NCBI GenBank assembly: GCA_905372865.1
Contig: CAJPQT010000015.1
Coordinates: forward strand, 5,936 to 69,935
DNA length: 64,000 nt
Direction: 5' to 3'
From: an uncultured Centipeda sp.
GTDB lineage: Bacteria > Bacillota > Negativicutes > Selenomonadales > Selenomonadaceae
The notes below the pieces were generated by a model. That model was not told where the DNA came from. It searched no databases and saw nothing but the letters and a program-made list of their open reading frames with translations. The position numbers and the translations under genes were made by a program. Shown piece by piece: positions 43,192-52,041 of the stretch (positions are counted from its first letter, which is position 1; every line of letters starts with the position of its first letter).

Positions 43192-45552
43192 ATGGAACCA
43201 ATCTTGATAACTAACCATAAAGAAGGCATTGAAAAACTTGTCAAACTGGCAATCGATAGAAGCCTTGTTCCTATATTTGGAGCAGGATTTACGGCGGGGT
43301 GTCAGGCGTGTAATGGAACAGTTCCAGATTCGTCTAGAGCTATTGATGATATGTGTAAATTTATAATGCAATCAGATAATTGTCCTTTTGAGAAAGATGA
43401 AAGTCTGGCTCGGGATTTTTTTGAAGTTGCAGAGCTTTTTTTTGAATATGTTTCAGTGGAAGAACGTGCTTCTTATTTTGAAGAATACTATACGGGGGTA
43501 CAGTTGTTTCAATCTCAAATAGAGTTTCTTCTTAAAATAAGATGGACTCATGCATATACGATTAATGTAGACGATGGTATAGAGAAAAACTCTGACTTTA
43601 ATGCAATCTTGCCTTATCATCATATTTCTAGACCTAAAACATCAAAGAAATTATTATATAAACTACATGGTGATGCGAGCCATGAAAGCCAATATCTAGG
43701 TAAAAATCAAGAAAATATTGTGTTTAGTCGAATCCAGTATCTACAAGCGATAACAAGTCCTGAAAATAGGGACATTTATAATGCTTTGATTTCAGACTAT
43801 GCGCAAAAGAATTTACTTTTTATAGGATGTAGTTTAAATGATGAACAGGATCTCGAGTTCGTTTATAAAAAAAGTGAAGATTATCAGAGCCATACATGTA
43901 GAGTTATATTAAAAGATAAAGAGCCAAGCGCGTATGAGAAATCTAAACTAAAAAGATATGGAATCAATGAGATTGTCCTTCTCGAAAGCTATGAAGGTTT
44001 TTATAAAGAATTTGTAGAAACCTATCAGAAACTTGAGGATGAGAATAGAGAAAAAATTTATAAACATATAAATCCAAAGGTAGAGATCCAACAGGATAGA
44101 AAAGAATCCATACAACTTATTTCGGGGAAGACCATATTTGATCCTGCTAGAAACGTCTTTAACAAAGGGATGTTACATGTATTTAGAGATGTAATACGCT
44201 TGATACAGAAAGAATTAGAAGTAAAACATACTGTCTTACTAAGAGGGAGAAGATTTAGCGGAAAAACCTATATCTTATCTAGCCTGGTAGAATATTATAA
44301 AAATAGAGATGTACTATATTTTCCCTCGGACACATTTATAGATGAAGATGTAGTAGAACAAATATTATCAGAGCAAAAGAATAGTGTACTCCTTTTTGAC
44401 AGCAATTCTATTACACAAGAAGTATACTATCTATTAATAGAAAAATACGCTGAATTTGAAAAAAGGGATAACTATTTAGTTGTTGCAATAAATTCTAATG
44501 ACGTCTATTTACTGACAAAATTACGTTGTAATATTCTTGATGTGCAGAACACCTTTAGTGCTGATGAAATTGCTGCCAGTAACAAAGGGCAAGATTCCTT
44601 TGGATTGGCTAGGAGACGAGAGAAAGAAACCAATATTGATTATCTATACACGCTCAAAGAGTCTCAAAATATTGATATTCCTTTTGCAAAAATAAGACCT
44701 TTAGAACTTTCTCTTAAGGAGAAAAGCGCGCTCATTTCTCTATGCGCATTAGATAAAATATACTATACTGATCTAATTGCATTCGGGATGGGGAGACAAG
44801 AGATAGACCGGATGTGCCGGACGCTTTCTCCATTAATAGAGTTAATTCCTACATCTAAGGAAGAAGGGACGAGACATTCATCGGAGAAATTAGTACATAA
44901 TAGCAAGGTCGCACTTGTAGCATTAGTAAATCAATTTTCAGTCGAAGAAATAGCAGAAGCTGTCTTATTGATAGTACAGAAATATAGATACAAACGATTA
45001 TATATTGACGTTATTCTCTTTGATACTTTGAATCAGATATTCTCCAGGTATAATAATACGGAAAAGCTGATATATACGATATATAAAAAATTACAGCCGG
45101 TACTGGACAATGATCCGCATTACTGGCTTCAACGCGCAAAGAGTATATATAGGCTGACAGATGATATTGAGCAACTAGAAGAGGCGTATACTTATGCCAA
45201 GAAAACCTATATAGATGCATATAATAAGGGGTTGTCTGCCAAAGCCGCACTAACAATAGCACTTATATTATGTGCAATAGCAGAACAAAAAGGTGGAAAA
45301 GAAAAGTTACAAGACTATAAAGAATGCGTCGTTTTAGCAAATGAAGCGGTATTTTCGAGCTATTATCATTCTTATCCTGCTTATTTAACTTCTGCATTGC
45401 CGATAGGAGAAAATAAAAAAAGTGAAAAAAGACTGATTGCTGCTTGTACTTATGTAAAAGAACATTGTGATCCGTCAGAATCAGAGTATAAAATCAGCGA
45501 AAAGATATTGCAATATTTTAATTCTGTTAGACAAAACTATGTGTCGAGATGA
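43192..45552 (+). CDS. SIR2-STAND-like protein, candidate anti-phage effector
   Basis: 786 residues in three parts. SIR2-like N-domain (about 1-270): VPIFGAGFTAG, YTINVDDGIE (T-x-N-x-D type), LHGDASH with the catalytic-type His, and NLLFIGCSLNDEQDLEF. A P-loop part (about 320-560) with LLRGRRFSGKTYIL (Walker A) and SVLLFDSNS (Walker B) follows. A helical, TPR-like C-terminal third ends the protein. SIR2-STAND proteins (Avs5/DSR-like) deplete NAD on phage sensing; this is inferred, not shown. ATG 43192 follows GGAAGGAC; a TTG at 43126 would add 22 residues. It is the AT-richest gene of the window, unrelated to its polysaccharide neighbours. Confidence 0.78.
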   Translation: MEPILITNHKEGIEKLVKLAIDRSLVPIFGAGFTAGCQACNGTVPDSSRAIDDMCKFIMQSDNCPFEKDESLARDFFEVAELFFEYVSVEERASYFEEYYTGVQLFQSQIEFLLKIRWTHAYTINVDDGIEKNSDFNAILPYHHISRPKTSKKLLYKLHGDASHESQYLGKNQENIVFSRIQYLQAITSPENRDIYNALISDYAQKNLLFIGCSLNDEQDLEFVYKKSEDYQSHTCRVILKDKEPSAYEKSKLKRYGINEIVLLESYEGFYKEFVETYQKLEDENREKIYKHINPKVEIQQDRKESIQLISGKTIFDPARNVFNKGMLHVFRDVIRLIQKELEVKHTVLLRGRRFSGKTYILSSLVEYYKNRDVLYFPSDTFIDEDVVEQILSEQKNSVLLFDSNSITQEVYYLLIEKYAEFEKRDNYLVVAINSNDVYLLTKLRCNILDVQNTFSADEIAASNKGQDSFGLARRREKETNIDYLYTLKESQNIDIPFAKIRPLELSLKEKSALISLCALDKIYYTDLIAFGMGRQEIDRMCRTLSPLIELIPTSKEEGTRHSSEKLVHNSKVALVALVNQFSVEEIAEAVLLIVQKYRYKRLYIDVILFDTLNQIFSRYNNTEKLIYTIYKKLQPVLDNDPHYWLQRAKSIYRLTDDIEQLEEAYTYAKKTYIDAYNKGLSAKAALTIALILCAIAEQKGGKEKLQDYKECVVLANEAVFSSYYHSYPAYLTSALPIGENKKSEKRLIAACTYVKEHCDPSESEYKISEKILQYFNSVRQNYVSR

Positions 45553-45563
45553 AAGGAGAACAT

Positions 45564-46595
45564 ATGAAAAAAGCACTTATCACGGGTATTACGGGACAGG
45601 ACGGATCCTATTTGGCAGAGCTTCTGCTGGAAAAAGGCTATGAGGTTCACGGCGTTGTACGGCGTCACAGCACGATATGTACGGAGCGAATTGACCATTT
45701 ATTGAACGCACCGTCAAATCATAAAGGAAGTCTTTTCATCCATTATGGGGATCTGACGGACTCCTCGGGGCTATTTAACCTCCTTGCGCAGACAATGCCC
45801 GATGAGGTGTATAACCTCGCGGCACAGTCCCATGTGGGGGTATCGTTCGAGGTGCCGGAATACACGGCGGAGGCGACCGGTGTCGGGACGCTGCGGTTTT
45901 TAGAGGCGATACGGCAAAGCGGTCTGAACTGTCGGTTTTATCAAGCCTCTACATCAGAACTTTTTGGCGGTATCCCGGAGACCGCACCTCAGAGCGAGAA
46001 GACGCCCTTCTATCCGAAGTCGCCCTATGGCGCGGCAAAGCTCTACTCATATTGGATTACCGTGAACTATCGGGAGTCCTACGGCATGTTTGCCTGTAAC
46101 GGAATCCTCTTTAACCATGAATCGCCGCGCCGTGGTGAGGAGTTTGTCACACGAAAAATTACCGTTGCCCTTGCAAAAATGATGGCAGGAAAGCAGGAAA
46201 AGCTCTCGCTCGGCAACCTTAATTCCAAACGCGACTGGGGGTTTGCCGGTGATTATGTTGAGGGTATGTGGCGCATCCTCCAACAGGAGAAACCGGGAGA
46301 CTACGTGCTGGCGACGAATGAAACGCATACCGTACGTGAATTTGTCGAGCTTGCCTTCGGCACGGTTGATATCGATATTGAATGGCAAGGCACGGGCATT
46401 CATGAGAAGGGGTACTGCAAGAAGACGGGAAGACTGCTCGTAGATGTAGACCCAAGGTTTTTCCGCCCTGCAGAGGTCGAATTGCTCTGGGGAGATTCGT
46501 CGAAGGCTGAACGGGAACTAGGCTGGAAACGTAAAGTCGGCTTCAGAGAGCTGGTTCAAATGATGGTGCAGGCGGATTTAGAAAAGTTTAGCTAG
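45564..46595 (+). CDS. gmd: GDP-mannose 4,6-dehydratase
   Basis: 343 residues of the extended SDR family: TGITGQDGSYLAELLLEKGY, the active-site STSELFGG, YGAAKLYSYW (Y-x-x-x-K), and NHESPRRGEEFVTRKI, all diagnostic of Gmd. It converts GDP-D-mannose to GDP-4-keto-6-deoxy-D-mannose, the branch point for GDP-L-fucose, perosamine, rhamnose and colitose. Start 45564 follows AAAGGAG; an in-frame ATG at 45549 lies at the end of the SIR2 gene. Composition returns toward GC-rich here. Confidence 0.96.
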   Translation: MKKALITGITGQDGSYLAELLLEKGYEVHGVVRRHSTICTERIDHLLNAPSNHKGSLFIHYGDLTDSSGLFNLLAQTMPDEVYNLAAQSHVGVSFEVPEYTAEATGVGTLRFLEAIRQSGLNCRFYQASTSELFGGIPETAPQSEKTPFYPKSPYGAAKLYSYWITVNYRESYGMFACNGILFNHESPRRGEEFVTRKITVALAKMMAGKQEKLSLGNLNSKRDWGFAGDYVEGMWRILQQEKPGDYVLATNETHTVREFVELAFGTVDIDIEWQGTGIHEKGYCKKTGRLLVDVDPRFFRPAEVELLWGDSSKAERELGWKRKVGFRELVQMMVQADLEKFS

Positions 46596-46631
46596 AATGA
46601 TGCTTGTATTTACTATGAAACGAGGATATAT

Positions 46632-47639
46632 ATGATTAAAGTCCTAGACTGTACGCTCCGAGACGGCGGTTATGTAAACGATTGGAATTTTACTCGTGCC
46701 TCCTATGACCGGATTGTAGAAGGTCTACAGAAAACGGATGTAGATTTTATAGAGTTAGGGTTAATTGGAAAACATAACGACGAGCGCTTTAAGACAAAAT
46801 TTTCCGGCATGGATGTGATTCCGTCGATTGCGCGTACGGTAGGGAGTAAATCTCTTTTTGCCGTTATGGTTACCTATGGAGAGGCTAAGGATATTCCTAT
46901 TTCCGAGCGACGGGAAGGAGGCGTTGATGCAATTCGGCTCGCCTATTTCAAACCGGAGATGGACGTCGCTTTGGAGATGGCACGAGAGCTTCAAGCAAAG
47001 GGATATTTGGTCTTTTTGCAGGCGATGGCAACGTTTCTCTATACCGATGAAGAACTCGTGCGCATGATTCATAAGGTCAACGAAGTGTGCCCGTATTTTT
47101 TCTGTATGGTCGATAGTTTCGGCGTTATGTATGCCGATAACGTGGCGCATATGTTTTCGCTGATTCACAAGGAGCTCGTACCGGCAATTGGACTTGGTTT
47201 TCACGCGCATAATAATCAACAGTTAGCGCTCAGCAACGTAATTACATTTATGGACGCGGCAAAAGATACGTCCCGGTTGCTTTGTGTAGACGCCTCAATC
47301 TATGGGATGGGGCGCGGCGCCGGTAATGTGAATTTGGAACTGTTACTGCAATATCTGAATACACATTATCATACAACATATGATATGGAATCGGTTTTGC
47401 AAATCTGGCAGGAAGAACTTTCGGATATCTACAATAAAGATTATTGGGGATATACATGGGAATATGCGTTGGCGGCTAAATATGAGGTGAACTCTGCGTA
47501 TATCTGGTATTTAAAGAATAAGGGGATTACCGATTTTCAGTCAATACGGGATATTTTGTGTGCGCTTCCGTATGAGGATCGTTATACACTGCGAAAAACT
47601 GTTGTAGACTCGTTGATTGATACGATGAGGCAGAGGTGA
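46632..47639 (+). CDS. DRE-TIM family aldolase (HMGL-like)
   Basis: 335 residues of a TIM barrel with the DRE-type start VLDCTLRDGGYVNDW and metal ligands in GLGFHAHNNQQLALSN; SIYGMGRGAGNVNLELL is the Gly-rich loop near the end. The barrel resembles 4-hydroxy-2-oxovalerate aldolase and HMG-CoA lyase but lacks the DmpG C-terminal dimer region. In polysaccharide loci such proteins are annotated only as aldolase-domain proteins. Position after gmd and before transketolase genes suggests it makes or splits a carbon skeleton for a sugar branch. Confidence 0.82.
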   Translation: MIKVLDCTLRDGGYVNDWNFTRASYDRIVEGLQKTDVDFIELGLIGKHNDERFKTKFSGMDVIPSIARTVGSKSLFAVMVTYGEAKDIPISERREGGVDAIRLAYFKPEMDVALEMARELQAKGYLVFLQAMATFLYTDEELVRMIHKVNEVCPYFFCMVDSFGVMYADNVAHMFSLIHKELVPAIGLGFHAHNNQQLALSNVITFMDAAKDTSRLLCVDASIYGMGRGAGNVNLELLLQYLNTHYHTTYDMESVLQIWQEELSDIYNKDYWGYTWEYALAAKYEVNSAYIWYLKNKGITDFQSIRDILCALPYEDRYTLRKTVVDSLIDTMRQR

Positions 47640-47643
47640 GAGG

Positions 47644-48447
47644 ATGCGAGCGGAATTAAAGGAACTGCGTAAGGACTGTCTGCGCGTATCTCATGCGGGA
47701 CAAGATGGAAATTTGCAGAGTGGATTTTCGTCCATTGAAATTTTATGGACACTTTATAGACGAATCATGAACTGGTCTGTGGACAGGGCGACAGTTCCGG
47801 GGCGAGATATCTTTGTGCTGAGCAAAGGACAATCTACCTTGGCGCTGCACGTCCTTTTGATGCATCTAGGACTATTCTCAAAAGAAGAAGTTATGGGATT
47901 CTGTCAATATGACTCTCGCTTTAGTATGCAGGCAGATCGAACGAAATTTCCGGAAGGTGGAATTGAAGTCTCAGCAGGGTCGCTTGGGCATGGATTCCCG
48001 ATTGCCGTAGGAATGGCGATGGCACGGAAGATACAACAATCTGCGGCTCATGTATATGTGTTAGCCGGAGACGGGGAGATGAACGAGGGAACCATGTGGG
48101 AAGCTGCGGCGTTGGCGGCGGCACACCATCTGGACAATTTGTGCCTTATTATAGACGACAATCAATCGTTGGGAGCGATGTTGGATTTCGGCTCCTTACA
48201 GACAAAATTAGAGGCGTTTGAGTTCGTTACTCACGAATGCGATGGACACGATACGGAGGCGTTGACAGATACGATAAGACTTGCGGTAGATGAGGCGCGT
48301 CAAAAGAAAAAGCCTGCCTGTATTATAGCGAAAACAATACGCGGCTATGGAGCAAAAACATTGATGGAAAATCCGGCATGGTTTCACTGTGCACCGAGCG
48401 CCGAGGAGTTAAATACATTGCTAAGGGAGGTGGATGAGTTTGCGTAA
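47644..48447 (+). CDS. Transketolase-like N-terminal subunit (pair A)
   Basis: 267 residues equal to the TPP-binding half of transketolase: VSAGSLGHGFPIAVGMAMA, the TPP/Mg motif GDGEMNEGTMWEAA with IIDDN, and IIAKTIRGYGAKTL at the end. The C-terminal half is encoded by the next, overlapping gene, so the enzyme is split into two subunits. It is clearly different in sequence from the second pair at 50229. In a polysaccharide locus the likely job is two-carbon transfer to a keto-sugar nucleotide, by inference. Confidence 0.87.
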   Translation: MRAELKELRKDCLRVSHAGQDGNLQSGFSSIEILWTLYRRIMNWSVDRATVPGRDIFVLSKGQSTLALHVLLMHLGLFSKEEVMGFCQYDSRFSMQADRTKFPEGGIEVSAGSLGHGFPIAVGMAMARKIQQSAAHVYVLAGDGEMNEGTMWEAAALAAAHHLDNLCLIIDDNQSLGAMLDFGSLQTKLEAFEFVTHECDGHDTEALTDTIRLAVDEARQKKKPACIIAKTIRGYGAKTLMENPAWFHCAPSAEELNTLLREVDEFA

Positions 48448-49324
48448 GCAGATGATGGATTCGGTCTCCGGGGTTCTTCGCACCCATGAAAATACGAGCT
48501 TATTGTTAGTTGATATTGGTGTATGGGGGTTTCGGGACATTCTAAAGGAATTTCCGGAGCGCGCCTTTAATATAGGTGTTTTTGAAGACGGCATGGTTAG
48601 CGTTGCGGCGGGGCTTGCGCTTTCCGGGATCACACCATTTGTTTATGGAATTTCCCCCTTTATTTTGGGGCGTGCCTATGAACAGCTAAAGCTAGATTTT
48701 TGCTATCAAGGTGTTGGGGGGAACTTCATTGCGACCGGAGCGGCATATGATTTTTCAACGCTCGGGTATTCGCATTATTGTCAAGAAGATGTTGATATCG
48801 TAAAAACCTTGCCCGGAATGGAGCTAATTGCACCGGGGACGCCACGCGAGTTTGCAACACTCTTTGACACGACTTGGCATGATGGAAAGCCCACATATTA
48901 CCGCTTGACAGACCACTGCAATCGTGAAGATATTCCTGTTACATTTGGGAAGGCGTCAGTGATTCAAAAGGGAACAAAAGCGACCGTCATTGCAGTGGGG
49001 ACGATGCTGGACGCAGTTATGGAGGCGTGTAGGGATGAAGATGTGACAGTGCTGTACTACACAACATTATTACCGTTTGATTATGAAACACTTGCGGAAA
49101 ACTGCCCGTCGGGAAGGATTCTTCTGTGTGAACCACATTATATGGGGGCACTTGCGTATGAAGTATATGCGGCACTGCCCAATCGAAGTATTATGCTCCA
49201 AGTTCTGGGGATGCCGCGTGAAATCTATCGTAAATATGGGAAGAAGCAAGATAAAGATGAAAATTTGGGTCTGACTGCGGTAAGTGTAAAAGAGACGCTG
49301 ACTCATTTCATATGTTTGGAGTGA
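48434..49324 (+). CDS. Transketolase-like C-terminal subunit (pair A)
   Basis: 296 residues: pyrimidine-binding domain with INPUT-side Glu in IGVFEDGMVSVAAGLALSGI (equivalent of the GIAEQN Glu that activates TPP), YGISPFILGRAYEQLK, and a C-terminal transketolase domain. The Q-N after the Glu of normal transketolase is replaced by D-G. It overlaps its N-subunit partner by 14 bases with AAGGGAGGTGG as ribosome site, the normal arrangement for a two-subunit enzyme. Confidence 0.85.
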   Translation: MSLRKQMMDSVSGVLRTHENTSLLLVDIGVWGFRDILKEFPERAFNIGVFEDGMVSVAAGLALSGITPFVYGISPFILGRAYEQLKLDFCYQGVGGNFIATGAAYDFSTLGYSHYCQEDVDIVKTLPGMELIAPGTPREFATLFDTTWHDGKPTYYRLTDHCNREDIPVTFGKASVIQKGTKATVIAVGTMLDAVMEACRDEDVTVLYYTTLLPFDYETLAENCPSGRILLCEPHYMGALAYEVYAALPNRSIMLQVLGMPREIYRKYGKKQDKDENLGLTAVSVKETLTHFICLE

Positions 49325-49329
49325 ATATA

Positions 49330-50193
49330 ATGTATACGTTGAGAAATCAAATGGTTTTACCCAGAGTCGGGTTAGGCACGGCGGAGTTGTTAGAGCGAAG
49401 AACTGCCTCTGAGATAGAAGAATTGATCGTTGAGGCCTGTAAAAACGGATGCAAACTATTTGATACAGCGCCCGTATATGGAACTGAAGAGGTGATTGGG
49501 CGAGGGCTCGCAAAGGCTATTGCAAACAATGTTATAGATAGAGAGGATGTAATCATCTCTACAAAATTATCCAATGAGGCTCAAGGCTATCATTCGACGC
49601 TACAGGCGTTTGAAGATTCAAGGGAATGCTTGGGAGTCGAGTATATAGATGTGTATCTTATTCATTGGCCGATTCCTAAAGGACATGAGGAAGATTATCG
49701 TGAATTGAATGTTTCTTCATGGAAAGCAATGGAAGAATTGTATCAACAAGGCAAGGTCAAAGCTATTGGTGTTTGCAATTTTTTGCCGCGGCATATAGAA
49801 AATATTTTGCGCCATGCAGATATTCCCCCTATGGTTAATCAATTGGAGATTCACCCTTGGTATCAACAGATAGAAACTGTGCGTTGGTGTCAAGAGCACG
49901 ATATCCTTGTGGAGGCTTGGGGGCCGTTAAATCATGGCGCAGTAATGCAATCAAGAAAATTAGAAGAAATGGCACATAAATATTATGTGTCACCTGCACA
50001 GCTTGTGTTGGCATGGCTTACCCAAAGAAATATACTACCGATTCCGAAAGCTTCCTCTATCAAACGAATATGTGAAAATCAGGAGATTCCTCCGATTGTT
50101 TTTGAAGAAGAAGATAGAATAATTCTTCATAGTATGGACTCTGTAGATGGACATGCTGCCTATTGGAATTATAAACGGCAGCTAAATTTTTAA
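49330..50193 (+). CDS. Aldo/keto reductase
   Basis: 287 residues with the AKR catalytic tetrad in place: Asp and Tyr in LFDTAPVYGTEE, Lys in STKLSNEAQ and His in YLIHWPIPKG; the NADPH-binding end has PIPKASSIKRICENQE. It reduces a carbonyl to an alcohol. Standing between two split transketolases it could reduce the keto group of a newly attached side chain. Start 49330 has GGAG 8 bases upstream; an ATG at 49312 overlaps the previous gene. Confidence 0.88.
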   Translation: MYTLRNQMVLPRVGLGTAELLERRTASEIEELIVEACKNGCKLFDTAPVYGTEEVIGRGLAKAIANNVIDREDVIISTKLSNEAQGYHSTLQAFEDSRECLGVEYIDVYLIHWPIPKGHEEDYRELNVSSWKAMEELYQQGKVKAIGVCNFLPRHIENILRHADIPPMVNQLEIHPWYQQIETVRWCQEHDILVEAWGPLNHGAVMQSRKLEEMAHKYYVSPAQLVLAWLTQRNILPIPKASSIKRICENQEIPPIVFEEEDRIILHSMDSVDGHAAYWNYKRQLNF

Positions 50194-50228
50194 TCCTTTA
50201 TAACTAGGGACAAGGAGGAGCTAATAAG

Positions 50229-51053
50229 ATGCGTCATAAACTTGAAGAGCTAGAAAATAAGTGCCGAGAAATAAAATATAAAGCATTGGAAATGTGTGTT
50301 CAAGCAGGAACGGGACATGTGACAAGTGCATTTTCGTGTGCAGAAATTGTCACTGTACTTTATTATGAACTCATGAATATTGATAGAAAAAATCCGACAT
50401 GGGATAATCGTGACCGATTTGTGATGAGTAAAAATCATGCCAGCGTTATTTTATATCCGGTTTTTGCAGACTTCGGTTGGATTGAAGAATCCTCACTGAA
50501 TTCATTTCTTGCCAATGGAAGCATGTTGGGCAGTCACTCTAAAATGGAAGTCCCCGGCGTAGATTTTTCGGGAGGTTCGCTTGGTATAGGCTTGGGCGTT
50601 GCTTGCGGCTTTGCATATGCTGCAAAATCAAGTAATGAAAAGTGGATGACATATGCTGTTGTTGGAGATGGGGAATGCTATGAAGGGGCAATCTGGGAGA
50701 GTGCCATGTTTGCAGCGCATAACAAATTATCGAATTTAGTTGTATTTCTGGACAGAAACGGACTTTGTGTAACGGACTATACCGAAAAGATGTTGATAGA
50801 AGAGCCGTTTGCCGATAAGTGGACGTCCTTTGGCTGGCATGTGAAGCGTGTTCATGGACATGATATAAGAGCCTTGTGTGATATGGCTCAGGAAGCCATA
50901 TCCGATAATAAAGAGAATAAACCGATTTGTATTATTTGTGACACACATAAAGGACATGGTATTGCTTTCATGGAAGACAAACTATTTATGCATGGGGTAG
51001 CACCAAAGGGCGAGTGGGCAGAAAAGGCACTTCATCAGGTAAGGAGAGGTTAA
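50229..51053 (+). CDS. Transketolase-like N-terminal subunit (pair B)
   Basis: 274 residues: AGTGHVTSAFSCAEIVTVLYY near the N-terminus, SGGSLGIGLGVACGFAYA, GDGECYEGAIWESAMFAAH with FLDRNG, and CDTHKGHGIAFME. AAGGAGGAGC precedes the ATG by about 8 bases. It is closer to standard split transketolases than pair A. The gene lies 35 bases after the aldo/keto reductase and its partner follows after one base. Confidence 0.88.
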   Translation: MRHKLEELENKCREIKYKALEMCVQAGTGHVTSAFSCAEIVTVLYYELMNIDRKNPTWDNRDRFVMSKNHASVILYPVFADFGWIEESSLNSFLANGSMLGSHSKMEVPGVDFSGGSLGIGLGVACGFAYAAKSSNEKWMTYAVVGDGECYEGAIWESAMFAAHNKLSNLVVFLDRNGLCVTDYTEKMLIEEPFADKWTSFGWHVKRVHGHDIRALCDMAQEAISDNKENKPICIICDTHKGHGIAFMEDKLFMHGVAPKGEWAEKALHQVRRG

Positions 51054-51054
51054 A

Positions 51055-52002
51055 ATGGCGGCGCATGCAAGTCGTAATATCTATTTAGAACAAATAATTC
51101 AGGCTGTCGATCGAGGAGAAGATATATATTTGGTAACGGCAGATTTGGCAGCGCCTTGTTTGGACGATTTCCGAGAAAAATATCCGGAACGATACGTTCC
51201 TGTGGGGATTGCAGAACAGAATCTTATCACTGTTGCTTCCGGTATTGCGATGAGCAAAAAAAAAGTAGTTGCGTATACATCTAACCCTTTTTTGGTGTTC
51301 CGAGCATTTGATCAGATTCGTAATTGTATTGGCCTGATGAATTTACCTATGACAATTGTCGGCGTGGGTGCAGGATTTAGTATTCCGGAGTATGGAGCAA
51401 CACATTTTTCTTTAGAAGATATTAACTTGTTGCGCACATGCGCTAATATTCAGAGCATCAATATATCTGACTTGACATTGGCGCAATATATGGCGCAGAA
51501 AACATTAGATGCTGAAAGACCATATTATCTACGGTTTGATAAATTGGTGCAGAATTCTTATGATTTAACAGAAAAAGAGTTTAAACAAGGGTTCCGTTAT
51601 TTACAGGATACGGGCATCGAGGATGTATGTATCTTGTCGACGGGGATTATGTCGTCCGAATGTATGAAAATTCTTGAGGACTTATCAATTAAGATATCTG
51701 TGATTGATGTATTTGCATTTCCGTTTGATGCGGTAGCACTCGCGGCAGCTGTGCAGTCTTACCACCGGTTAATTACCGTGGAAGAGATGATACTACAGGG
51801 GGGGCTTGGTAGTTCCGTTCTGGAAATGCTTTCGGATGCAGAGGTGATGATTCCGGTGCGACGGTTTGGTGTTGATATGTCGGAAGGCTATCCGGCGCAG
51901 TATGGAAGCAGAGAGTGGCATATGCAGCGCTACGGCTTGGATATGGAATCCTTAAAAAAGGCGTTCAGTAAAGAAGTCATGAGGATCCGTGCAAGTAAAT
52001 AA
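51055..52002 (+). CDS. Transketolase-like C-terminal subunit (pair B)
   Basis: 315 residues with the canonical VPVGIAEQNLITVASGIAM (catalytic Glu), YTSNPFLVFRAFDQIRN, and a C-terminal domain containing VEEMILQGGLGSSVLEML. It completes the second split transketolase. AAGGAGAGG lies before the ATG. Having two complete and diverged pairs in one locus points to two different two-carbon transfers or to different acceptors rather than to central metabolism. Confidence 0.88.
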   Translation: MAAHASRNIYLEQIIQAVDRGEDIYLVTADLAAPCLDDFREKYPERYVPVGIAEQNLITVASGIAMSKKKVVAYTSNPFLVFRAFDQIRNCIGLMNLPMTIVGVGAGFSIPEYGATHFSLEDINLLRTCANIQSINISDLTLAQYMAQKTLDAERPYYLRFDKLVQNSYDLTEKEFKQGFRYLQDTGIEDVCILSTGIMSSECMKILEDLSIKISVIDVFAFPFDAVALAAAVQSYHRLITVEEMILQGGLGSSVLEMLSDAEVMIPVRRFGVDMSEGYPAQYGSREWHMQRYGLDMESLKKAFSKEVMRIRASK

Positions 52003-52041
52003 TTGGTATTAAGCATGTATGTTTGAGAAGGAGCATGTATC

